Below, piece after piece: positions 1-9,547 of a stretch of 64,000 nt of DNA; the first letter of the stretch is position 1; each line of letters begins with the position of its first letter. The DNA lies in NCBI RefSeq assembly GCF_030269925.1, contig NC_085120.1, positions 10,815,501-10,879,500 on the forward strand, written 5' to 3'. The stretch is from Bombyx mori. Lineage: Eukaryota; Arthropoda; Insecta; Lepidoptera; Bombycidae. A model generated the notes under the pieces. The model saw only the letters and a program-made list of their open reading frames with translations, had not been told where the DNA came from and did no database searches. The position numbers and the translations under genes were made by a program.

Positions 1-1420
1 TATCTTTAATATAAGACACAAACTTCATACTGTACTTTTCTGGAAGTTTTGAGCTTTCTTCCAAATGATCCTTTATCAGTGTCATTATTGTTTTAACATT
101 TCGTGAAATCATACATTTTGGTAAGTATACTGGTGCATTTAGATCCCATGGTATTTCATTATTAGATTGATCTGTCTTATTGTCATTTAATGTGGAGCCT
201 ACTTCAATTGAATCATATGATAAACTCTGGGAAATTAAACTTCTAACGTTGATCAATAACTTTTCACATTTCTTGTTGTAAAGTAAACATTCTGTGTTCT
301 CTATGTAGCTGTTCAGAGGTGAATCATCGGGATCGACAAATTTAATTTCAATTAAAAATTTATTGAACGAATCAAGTTCTATGACAATGTTTTTGTAACT
401 TTGATAGCTGCCATCATAAGACTGCAAATTACTTCTTACACAGTCTTCTATAATTTTATCAAAGAAATCACTTTTTATTGACTTTGCAAATATCTGAGTG
501 AATGTCTCATCGCTTTGAAACTGAGAACCTAATGTTGATTGCAGAAATTCAAATATGGCAGTTAAGTTGTTAAATATGGTTTGATAATTTGGCTTAGTGT
601 TGTCACTTAAATCAATCTTTATGTTGAAGACTATAGCACCAATGTGATCTTCAGTAAATATATCACAATTATGTCTTATAACATTATGTACTAGTTTATT
701 TATGAAGAAATCAGAGAAAGACCAGAGCTCAGCCTTCATTCTGTCAGTAACATACAATGTATTTAAGATCCTCTGTAACAGCACCTGATCACTTTGTTGC
801 ACTGATAATGAGTAAATCAAGAAATTTAAACCTTTTTTCTCGCTCCAAGTGAATACGTCTTCCCATTCAATGCTTAAATGCGCGGTAAAAAGTGCTAGTT
901 GATTCTCAACATGATCATATAAGTTAAGAACTACTTTAGCAACATTCCCATCCGCTTTAACATTATCTAACTGACCTTTTAAGTTTTTTAAAGACAACAT
1001 TGCTTCAGAATAGTTATATCTGTTAAATTCGTGATTTGCTCGATTTATAACACTTTTAGCTTCCCCTAAAACACATAAATCCTTTAAAATATGGTAGGAT
1101 TTGTGCAATGCTTCCGCGTTCTTCATAATTCCATCGTTATCATTAAAATCTTCAGTGAAAGTTCTTAATTCTTCTTCTAGTGTATTATAGTCATTATCAA
1201 TTTTCAATTTACGACTTTTAAAATTCAATTGTTCTAGACTCTTCGTTACAGTGTAATTAATGTATGTATCTATCACATTCTGTTGGAGAGCCCACGATAA
1301 AAGTTGTACTCGCTCAGTCAAATCCTTCAGTTTCGGTAAAAGTTCATGTTGATATTTCTTTACATTATCACTATTAATTTTGTTGGCTTCTTCTGAAACT
1401 GCACAACTTACTAGACTCAT
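1..1420 (-). CDS. zw10: ZW10-like kinetochore / tethering protein, 5' part
   Basis: An uninterrupted minus-strand reading frame starts at the ATG at 1418-1420 (MSLVSCAVSEE) and stays open for 473 codons to the window edge, so the carboxy-terminal part is outside. The N-terminal half is helical and coiled-coil-like. The later part has the family-like pattern DKIIEDCVRSNL, a SYKNIVIELDSFNKFL stretch and YNKKCEKLLINVRSLI, which I match from memory to ZW10 (Rod-Zw10-Zwilch complex at kinetochores; Dsl1/NRZ tether at the ER). Known ZW10 proteins are about 700-780 residues, so roughly 60 percent is seen. No intron is visible in this stretch. A coiled-coil gene lies head to head about 1.36 kb away. 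Identity is inferred from motif recall, not alignment; another Dsl1/COG-type tether subunit is the alternative. Confidence 0.72.
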   Translation of the reverse strand, partial: MSLVSCAVSEEANKINSDNVKKYQHELLPKLKDLTERVQLLSWALQQNVIDTYINYTVTKSLEQLNFKSRKLKIDNDYNTLEEELRTFTEDFNDNDGIMKNAEALHKSYHILKDLCVLGEAKSVINRANHEFNRYNYSEAMLSLKNLKGQLDNVKADGNVAKVVLNLYDHVENQLALFTAHLSIEWEDVFTWSEKKGLNFLIYSLSVQQSDQVLLQRILNTLYVTDRMKAELWSFSDFFINKLVHNVIRHNCDIFTEDHIGAIVFNIKIDLSDNTKPNYQTIFNNLTAIFEFLQSTLGSQFQSDETFTQIFAKSIKSDFFDKIIEDCVRSNLQSYDGSYQSYKNIVIELDSFNKFLIEIKFVDPDDSPLNSYIENTECLLYNKKCEKLLINVRSLISQSLSYDSIEVGSTLNDNKTDQSNNEIPWDLNAPVYLPKCMISRNVKTIMTLIKDHLEESSKLPEKYSMKFVSYIKD

Positions 1421-2777
1421 GTTTCATAGAATGCGGTAGCTAAGTTTCTATGTACGTAGAGTAGAATGACTAGGGTCCTATTTAAAATTTTACATTTCAA
1501 TTTAATAGTTTTGCGTAATTGAAGATTTGGTATCTTTGGTACCTTTTAACCTATTAAATTAAATGAAATTGAATATTTATTTCGATATTAAACACCAGGG
1601 AATAAATAAAATTATGTACATCTACAGTTTTATTAAATACCCGTCACGGGAAATTCAAAATAGTTCTTTTTTTTTAAGAGATTTTATGACCTGGTAACTG
1701 AGACCTTTAAGTCATGTCTTATTTTAATCTATATTCTTAATTTTATGAAAAATGATATTATGGAGTGAAATGAAATGAAAATGATTAATTTGAGACATTA
1801 ATCAACTAGGATGAAATTAAATGAGATGATATGAGATGACGTCTAATCTCAGTAAAATGGTGGTCATTTACTAAGATTTTTCAGTGGACTTTTTGGAGGA
1901 TCCCGAGAAGTTACGTCCAGGGGCTTTGTTTCATTTTCCCACATTTGTGCACTTTCACAGATATTAAACGGTTAATAAACCACCATTATTACACATTTAA
2001 ACCCGAAGAAACACTAAATAGACAAAATAAAACAAATCACACAACTTCACTCCTCGCGTTCCCGCCAAAAAGTCTCTCAAAATAATTCAAATTTTAAGTA
2101 GGTACATACATTCATAAGTGTATTATCTATGGTATTAATCGCTTCCATAGTTAATAAATACACATCCGTTATATTTATGTGTATTATCTATGATGTTCGA
2201 CTTTGAAACTCGATTGGTTAGAATTATGACAAAAGAACTGTTAATTAGAACTCGTATCTCAAGATGGGTGTTGGACCCAGGTGGACCGTGAACCCATTTA
2301 AGCTAAAATTGCAATAAAAAGTAGTACTATGGTTTACGGTTAGCTTTTCGTAAATTTTCGCTCCAAGGGACGAATACTAAACCCCTGTTCAGCAGATTTC
2401 GTAAAGTTTGCGCTGTGATTTTGACTAACGAGCAGATTGATTCCTTAATTTTCTGATTCAGTCTATAGTAATGAAATTCTTACACAGTTACAATTGATTA
2501 TAACTTCTGTACTAATACGGTGACCTCTGTTTGCTCTACAGTCAAAAGTACTTTTAGAAATAAAATACGGGTCAAGGCGACATGTAAATTGATCATCATT
2601 TTCATGCACCACGCAGCTACGATAAAAAAAAAATCGTGGTGAGCGCAGGTGGTACCAACTATTTAGCATTTTGTTGCTAAGGAGTTGTAAAATCAATTTT
2701 ACTCAAGGGCATAATTTCTGTGTAATCACTAGTCACAAACACATTTATGGAACTGTGTTTTTAAGGAAACTATTAAA
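1421..2777. other. Head-to-head intergenic region
   Basis: This 1.36-kb AT-rich stretch separates the starts of two divergent genes and would hold both promoters. About 400 bp of it (near 1669-2075) is a dispersed repeat. No convincing TATA or initiator motif stands out. A short minus-strand frame at 2463-2696 has no recognisable features. Confidence 0.5.
1669..2075 (-). repeat. Dispersed ~400-bp retroposon-like repeat, copy 1
   Basis: The segment is nearly identical to 29034-29455. Diverged relatives lie near 15985-16215 and 35360-35600. Read on the minus strand it begins near TTTTTGGCGGGAACGCGAGG and ends in an A-rich tail after AGGTCATAAAATCTCTT, so it looks like a retroposed sequence. 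No tRNA-like head was seen. I do not recognise the family. Confidence 0.6.
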
Positions 2778-2836
2778 ATGAACGATATGGAAATAGAATC
2801 GCTGAAAAATGAACTAGAGCATGAAAAAAATTGTAG
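2778..2836 (+). CDS. Coiled-coil gene exon 1
   Basis: ATG start; the exon ends TGT AG before donor GTTAGT, leaving two bases of a codon for exon 2. It encodes 19 residues of an acidic helix. Confidence 0.68.
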
Positions 2837-5733
2837 GTTAGTGACGAGACTTAAGCTGTATTTATTTGGTATAAAAATACACAAGCTCAAGTATTTTTCT
2901 TTCTAATGAGTAAACTAACGCAAGTAAATTTCTCGCGCAATATCTTTACAGAATTTTGACGACCAATTTAGAGATATGTATAGCTTCTAAAAACGCCCCC
3001 TAGTGCACCTCTAGATTCAGAGAATATATGAAGGAAATATTTTTTCTCCAATTCCTAATGATCCACTAGCTAAGCCTATGCATAATAGACTAAGCGCATT
3101 TTCTCTAATTCTGTTACCATGATTTACTATTTTAATGCAACATAAACTAGATTACTTACATAAGTATATTCGAATATAATTATTGGCCAAAGTATAATTT
3201 AAGGATCGGCTGATATGATTTTTTCAGTCTTCTATCAATCACAGAAGTTAAATAAGTAAGATTTGATTTTCAAAAGAGTAGAGGAGGATACAGTAGATTT
3301 TGAATACTGATGTTAATATTTACGTTCGTCTAACAAACATTATGCCAAAATATGCTGTATAGAAAAGAAACAGCATATTCTGTAATTTTATTTTCTGTTT
3401 TCTGTTTCGCAAAAATTACGAAACTTTATTGCTATTATCTCTTTTAAGCCTATTTTAAGTTGGACTTCGATTTTGAAACAAAGCTTTATTTCTCAATGTT
3501 TTCCAGATTTTTTTTCAGTACTTTATTGGCCAATTTATCTTTTTTCTTTAATATATTTTATGTATTAGCTTTATTAAGATAAATTAATTATGATAAATAC
3601 CAAATCAGTCAGCTACGTACTTTGTTACTATATTTTGTACTACTAACTATACTTTGTTTTTAATTCTTCAACTTATTTTAAAATAATAGTTGAAATTTTC
3701 GAAGATTGTATGTTCACTGGCAGTTTGTTTTCACTTCAGAGAATCCGCATCCTGGCAAAATGGAGAAATTGAAAAACAAATTATGCAAATGCAAGAAGAA
3801 CTACGCAAACCAGAATACCCATGGGATCATGACGATGCTCTGTCTAGAGAAAGCTCTAAACACAAACAACTCTTAGACGCTATAGATACTTTGAAGGAGC
3901 AACTTCCGTTATTGAAGGAGAAAATTAAAAATGCAAAAATGTGCGGTCCTGGTGGGTTTTTGAGCTACGGGCTACTAGCGACATCTATAATTACTTCTAT
4001 TTTAATCAAACTGATTTTGTTGTGCTTTGTTTCAGATTGTAAACTGAAACATGACGATTTAAATATAAATTTAGATCTTTTAACCCCGGTACGTAAATGT
4101 TATTCTTATTATTTTATTACATTCGATTGAGAGGCAGGGCTATCCGCTATAGACATCAAATCACTGAAGTAGGAAACCTATCTATGCATCAAATAGAGAA
4201 AGCCGTTTCCCACCTTCAATGAGATGGAAATTTTAAGTCGCTATTTTTGTATAGTATATAGTAGTTATATAGTATATTTCAAATTATAGTTATTCTATGC
4301 TTCAGAGCGCAATAAGCCGCAATACTATATATAATATCAGAAGTAAGTAGAATGTTCCCACTCGTGGGATTTCGTATTACGCCCCAACATTAATATAGAA
4401 GTCTCTCATATTTTTTTCTTATATTATTGTTTATTTAAAAATACAAAGGAAGATGCAAGTAAATTGGTTAACTTAATCTTAGAGAAGCCACTATTTGCAG
4501 GCAGAACTGTTGCGTACAGTGAAAAGATTTGAAAGGCTCAAAACTGATTTGATAAGTACACTGCGCAGTAAAGAATGGCGTTTGGATTCGGAGTCAAAGG
4601 TAAAAAAGAACAAAACCATTTGCCAATCTAATTTGACTTTACATCGCTTTATTAGCATCGCACCGTCCGCCACTAAAGCTGTATTTATCTGCAGGGAGTT
4701 TTCAGAGATTTATTTTACCACGTACCATCCGGTTTTGGAATGAACTACCCTTCATGGTATTTCCTGACCGTTATAAAATGTACTTTTTCGTATTAAGTAC
4801 ATGGAGAGTATTCAGTGGTGGGCAGTCACCAAAAAATATGTAACTAACTTAACCAGCTTTGGTTTGACGGCCTTTAATATTAAGACATACATTTGCTTAC
4901 AAGATTCGCCGCTGTCGTATTTTCATAGTTCTTAAGGGATGCCAACATTGGACAAATCAAAGCACAGATAATATTAAGTTATCGTATAGATAATAAAATT
5001 AAATGTCAAACAATATTTACCGTCAACAGCTGTTCGTGAGAGTGAACGATCAACGGACATATTTACAAAACGAGTTGATGATATGCCAGAACAATATCAT
5101 GAGACTGCAAAAGAATGGAGGGTATTGGCAGTAAGTATTCTTTGTATCGGTATAAAATGAAAGTAGCCGGTGGAGAATGAATGGAACTTGTACAGGGCAG
5201 GAAGGAAGAGGGACGGTCGGAGGAGACCTTTAAGCAACATGATCTTGGTAATTTCAAAATTAATAAATCCCTTTTTTTATTACTTAGGTGGATGGACGAG
5301 CTCACAGCCCACCTGGTGTTAAGTGGTTACTGGAGCCCATAGACATCTACAACGTAAATGCGCCACCCACCTCGAAATACAAGTTCTAAGGTCTCATGTA
5401 TAGTTACAACGGCTACCCCACCCTTCGAACCGAAACGCATTGCTGCTTCACGGCGGAAATAGGCGGGGTGGTGGTACCTACCCGTGCGGACTCCCAAGAG
5501 GTCCTACCACCAGTGAAAATCTCATAGAGATAATCTATTATAAATTTTTTACCATTCTTTAAAGAAAACTAAAAATTCGATTAGAATTTCAATGCTCATA
5601 TAATTATTTTGTACTTTGGGTCTTTTGTTCCAGGAATTTTACTCGGAAGAATGACGAAAGAGTGTTCGACCCAAAGCGGGGACCAATAAAGAAGATGATT
5701 GGTAACGAACTATTGCCGCCTATAACGACTTAG
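2778..5733 (+). CDS. Coiled-coil protein of 207 residues (six exons), function unknown
   Basis: Six exons join in phase: 2778-2836, 3740-3951, 4036-4088, 4501-4599, 5030-5130 and 5634-5733, with a TAG stop at 5731-5733. All introns are GT-AG; donors include AG|GTTAGT, CG|GTACGT and CA|GTAAGT. The sum is 624 bases including the stop. The protein opens MNDMEIESLKNELEHEKNC and is charged and heptad-rich over roughly residues 1-90 (KQIMQMQEELRKPE, KQLLDAIDTLKEQLPLLKEK) and 110-170 (LLRTVKRFERLKTDLISTL, YLQNELMICQNNIMRLQK). It ends in a basic tail with RVFDPKRGPIKKMIG. There is no signal peptide or membrane segment. The neighbour on the other strand is the zw10-like gene, so a shared promoter and a cell-division or cytoskeletal role are possible, but that is speculation. 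I do not recognise the family. Confidence 0.72.
2837..3739 (+). other. Intron 1 of the coiled-coil gene
   Basis: AT-rich intron of 903 bp. I see no repeat, RNA gene or conserved frame in it. Confidence 0.5.
3740..3951 (+). CDS. Coiled-coil gene exon 2
   Basis: Acceptor TTTTCACTTCAG precedes the exon and donor G|GTGGGT follows it. It carries the main heptad-rich region. The frame stays open past the donor into the intron, so an unspliced reading is possible but less likely given exon 3. Confidence 0.7.
4036..4088 (+). CDS. Coiled-coil gene exon 3
   Basis: A 53-base exon lies between TTTGTTTCAG and GTACGT. It reads (D)CKLKHDDLNINLDLLTP and restores phase 0. Confidence 0.68.
4501..4599 (+). 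CDS. Coiled-coil gene exon 4
   Basis: A 99-base, phase-0 exon (33 codons) begins AELLRTVKRFERLKTDL. The acceptor is CTATTTGCAG and the donor AAG|GTAAAA. Introns on either side (4089-4500 and 4600-5029) show nothing else. Confidence 0.7.
5030..5130 (+). CDS. Coiled-coil gene exon 5
   Basis: The exon begins LFVRVNDQRTYLQNEL after a CCGTCAACAG acceptor and ends at the strong donor CA|GTAAGT, leaving two bases for the next codon. The following intron contains a Bm1-type SINE fragment. Confidence 0.68.
5268..5525 (-). mobile_element. Bm1-type SINE, head-less fragment
   Basis: Antisense copy beginning with an interrupted T-run (complement of the A-rich tail) and GGTGGATGGACGAGCTCACA, continuing to the GTGGTACCTACCCGTGCGG segment. 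The tRNA-like head is missing. It lies in the last intron of the coiled-coil gene. Confidence 0.75.
5634..5733 (+). CDS. Coiled-coil gene exon 6 and stop
   Basis: Acceptor CTTTTGTTCCAG. The exon completes a Gln codon and reads NFTRKNDERVFDPKRGPIK to a TAG. The basic tail contrasts with the acidic helices upstream. Confidence 0.68.
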
Positions 5734-8700
5734 CAAATTTCCCGCGTAAATTTGAAGTTGAATTAACTGTCAACTGTCAAAAACGTTTTTCACCCACGAA
5801 GAAGTCAGATTGTCAAGTCTTAATTTTATTAAACTTTAATTACCCTTAATGATTATTATCAACATTATATTAGATACAATTAACTTACCAATTTTTTTTT
5901 TTTACATATTAAGTGGTGATAAAATCTACGTGAAATCATTAAATACCGTTTGTAAGCATTTCGCATTAGGAATAATTTTGGATTAAAGAATTTTTTCGTG
6001 TAGATTAATTAATAAAAAGTAATACACTTCCAATTAGGTTGTTCTAGTATTAGAAAAGAATCAGCAATATTATTCGCAGTTTTTGAATTCCTTATCTCCT
6101 TCCTTTCCTGACACAACCGACTAACTTTAAAAATAGCTTCATACGGAATTAGGAAGTTGTGCAACCTAAACATTGTAGTTTTGATTTTAAAATAGTACAA
6201 TATAAAATTATTGTATAGAAACTGTCTATAAATTATTGTTAATAATATAAATCATTGTTAATAATATAAATTATAGTTATTAATTAACATTTATTAAAAA
6301 TATTTATGTTTTTTAAATCAAATTTAGTTAGATGAAAAAATCATTCAAAAGTTTTCAATATTCAACACGTACCTTAAGCTGAAGGTATGTAATACTATTG
6401 CATACTCTAACTTAGTTAATATTTCTTAGAGAAAATAAATAATAAAGCACAGTTGTATGTACGTAATATTTTTTTATTAATTTCTCTTCCTCGTTACGTA
6501 TCTTGTAGGATAATCTGTGGCCGTGCTATAGTAGTCTTCGTTTTCATCCGTATAATATGGGCATGGAGTTAATAAGTACCTACAACTGGAGTGCTGTCTA
6601 ATGCCGAGAAATCGGTCTCGAAAGAGAATACTTTTTGGTCGCGGTGTCCTTGTCTAATGTGGTGACCATATATAATTTAATTATAGGACAAAATTATACA
6701 CATGCATAAGTTTTGAATTTACCTTAAGTAATTCTGTGTAACCCTATGTAAATACAAAACACGTGCTTGCAACCTTTTATTTATGTAAATTCAATTCTAA
6801 ACATTGCTTCGTCGTCATGGTGACTTTTTTTCGACGGTTTTTTTTGGAAATTGCTGCGTTGTCGAAAATCTAGCACTGAGTTTTATTACAAACATCATTA
6901 CCTCAGTTCTATTACTTAAACTTCCTCAAACTCGTGTTTAACGTCCGAATACTCAACCGCGACTTAAATAATATATTATGTTGAACTTAATTACGCAATT
7001 CCTACTTTAATGTACTGGCTAAGTGGGCCGTGCAAATTAATATTTGACATACTGAGTGAGACACTGCAACACACATGGTCTGCGCGTATCGGGTGCTCTT
7101 TTCCTACATTCACATCTTCAATTGATTTAAAATTGTTTGTATTTTTACTTCTGTGCTATTTTAATGACACGTGTATATTAAGTCTACTAGTTACATTTTA
7201 GGAAATAAAACACAATGGGTAATAAAATGAAATGAACTGAAATTCATTTATTTGTTATATGTAGACAATTAAATAACTCTTAAATGACAAGTCAATACAC
7301 ATAACACGATACACATAGTACTTGATCTCTATTTACAAAATATTGGTTATACATATTATTATTATTAAGTTCAGTTAATTTTCTGTAGTCTTATAATATA
7401 ACATTTCCTCTATTTTAAGTAAATTCTTTTTTTTCAACGAAATACATAATTTATTTTAATCAATATCTAAGTGGACCATGAGTATCATTAAAATTTCGCA
7501 ATTTAAATTTCAATTCAATTAAAAATCGCCATTTTTCTTTAATAAATCTAAAATCGACTTTATATTTACAATCACTATTTCGCGACTTTTAAGTTTTTGT
7601 TTCAATACCTTAACATCTTGTCGTAATTTTGCTTTTCTCGGGGTATTTTTTATTTCTTGCGTTTGAGTACTTGATTCTTCTTGTTTGACCTTTATATAGG
7701 ACATTTTCCAGAAATTCCAACGTCATATTTACTAGAAGATCCTACTCGTTCGCTTAACGTCAGGCAAATGATATACATGCTTCCGTGCGACGCTATTCAA
7801 TACAATAAAAAAAGTTCAAAAAATACCACGTGATGGCTCTTATAATATGAAAAATACATTGCAAAATTATAGTTTTCACGATTGTTTTTTCAAATTTAGT
7901 ATATGACATAGATTAAGTACAATTTACAAGACAAATGGTATTAAATATTATAATGAGAAAAAATATCTCACATTTTAAAAATATATGCTCACACTAGTAA
8001 AAATTTATCAATGAATCTGACATATGGAAGGATATTCCACAAACTGGAGACGATTCTCGCTTAAAACCACTTACATTAAAAGTGTTCACCATGATTACAC
8101 GGAAACTTTCACGATTTTCGAAAAAAAAACAAGCCACAAGCTGTATCAGTGCCATTTTAACTTCGCACTACAAACGTAAATAGACGCCATTTTTCTTTTA
8201 ATCCATTCATAGCTCTTTTTCGGTGATGCCAACAATTAATCTGGCTTCCCACCAAATTCAACATGAAAACCATCAGAAATCTACGTACCTACCATTAAAT
8301 TTTCCATTAAACAGAGTTCTTATTAACATAGAACAATAATTTTTTTGTTAATAAGCTTTATTAATATATGATGTTCTATTAAAAATCAATATATATCATA
8401 TAATCAATACTTCTTATATAATTTATTTTAATAAATTGTCATCATCAGAAACTAATTTCACCATAACTTTGTACGTTTATTTTGAACCAATTTAATTTTT
8501 GACGTTGATGGAAATTCTAAATTCTCGCAACATTTTCTAGTTAAGTTTAAGTCACTTCGTTTAAATAATATGTATTTAGATATATTATTGTCATAAAATG
8601 TTTAAAATCCTGTAAAGTGGATTGATTTTAAACTTTTCGATAATTTTCAACAACACCCAAGCTACTAAAAAATCCACTAACCACTAAAAGCCATTTTTGA

Positions 8701-8985
8701 TAACGAAGACGGGGTCCAAATTCCGAGATTTTATGGAAAATCCTCTAAGCTAGCAACACTGCTTTTTGTTTGTAAAATGTGCGAGAGGGACACCACCACT
8801 TAATAATCATTCTCTTTTCAGACCGTTTTTCCTTACATCTTTTGCTATTTAAAAATAAACTTTAAGCCATAGAGATAAAGTATATTTTTAGTTTTTATGT
8901 CAAACGAAGTAAGCACTCCAGTTAGAATAGTAACTCTATGAATATGGGTCATTGTATGAAGGCGCTGTAACATACGTTAAAACAA
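5734..8985. other. Intergenic AT-rich DNA
   Basis: The stretch between the coiled-coil gene and the 3' end of the hemicentin-like gene is AT-rich and holds no convincing gene. A THAP-transposase-like remnant at 7519-7704 is the only coding-like signal. The 3' untranslated region and poly(A) site of the hemicentin-like gene should lie in or near its right part or in the adjacent repeats; I could not fix them. Confidence 0.45.
7519..7704 (-). pseudogene. THAP / P-element-like transposase remnant
   Basis: A 61-codon frame contains STQTQEIKNTPRKAKLRQDV followed by a Lys-rich heptad stretch (LKQKLKSREIVIVNIKSIL). This resembles the linker and coiled coil that follow the THAP zinc finger in P-element-like transposases. 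The finger itself is not seen. Assignment is by pattern recall only. Confidence 0.3.
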
Positions 8986-9140
8986 CAGTGTCCTTAGTGC
9001 GAGTTTTTTATTTCAAATTTGTATGGAGTTGGAACAATTTCCCTTCTTTTGCCGCTAGGGGCGCTGTTCAAACTCCATACAAATTTGAGTTAACTTTTAC
9101 GCGATCGACAACGTTAAAGAACTCGCATTAAGCACACAGA
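8986..9140. mobile_element. Foldback MITE, copy 1
   Basis: Inverted-repeat element. One arm starts CAGTGTCCTTAGTGCGAG and the other ends CTCGCATTAAGCACACAG, around a centre with GCCGCTAGGGGCGCTGTT. The left arm has lost about 30 bp relative to copy 2 at 10117-10293. Confidence 0.7.
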
Positions 9141-9159
9141 ACTTAAATTTCATACATTT

Positions 9160-9392
9160 ACTGCTGGTAGGCCCTCTTGTGAGTCCACCCGGGTAGGTAC
9201 CACAACCCCGCCTATTTCTGCCGTGAAGCAGTAATGCGTTTCGGTTTGAAGGGTGGGGCAGTCGTTGTGACTATACTGAGACCTTGGAACTTATATCTCA
9301 AGGTGGGTGGAGCATTTACGTTGTGATGTCTATGGACTCCAGGTGGGCTGTGAGCTCGTTCACACATCTAAGCAACAAAAAAAAAACTAGCT
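9160..9392 (+). mobile_element. Bm1-type SINE fragment
   Basis: Sense copy from GGTAGGCCCTCTTGTGAGTC to an A-run. It ends about 16 bp below the stop codon of the minus-strand hemicentin-like gene, so it lies at the very start of the 3' untranslated region. Confidence 0.75.
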
Positions 9393-9407
9393 TATAGAAC
9401 GTTGAGG

Positions 9408-9547
9408 TCAGTTGGACTCACGGGGCACGCATCTGTGTTTGTCGATGTGCAGCCGCAGGTGCTTGGGGCAGGCGCACACGTAGCCGCCGGCCGTGTTCAC
9501 GCACGCGAACTCGCATCCAGCTATACCTTGGACGCACTCGTTTATAT
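9408..9547 (-). CDS. Hemicentin-like exon W44: last EGF domain and stop
   Basis: The exon starts in phase 1 after GTCGTACCAG and reads (D)[18 protein letters not shown] onward with six EGF cysteines, then HRCVPRESN and TGA. The D-I-N-E-C start and N-x-x-G-G-Y fit the calcium-binding consensus. No fibulin-type C-terminal module follows. Confidence 0.85.
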
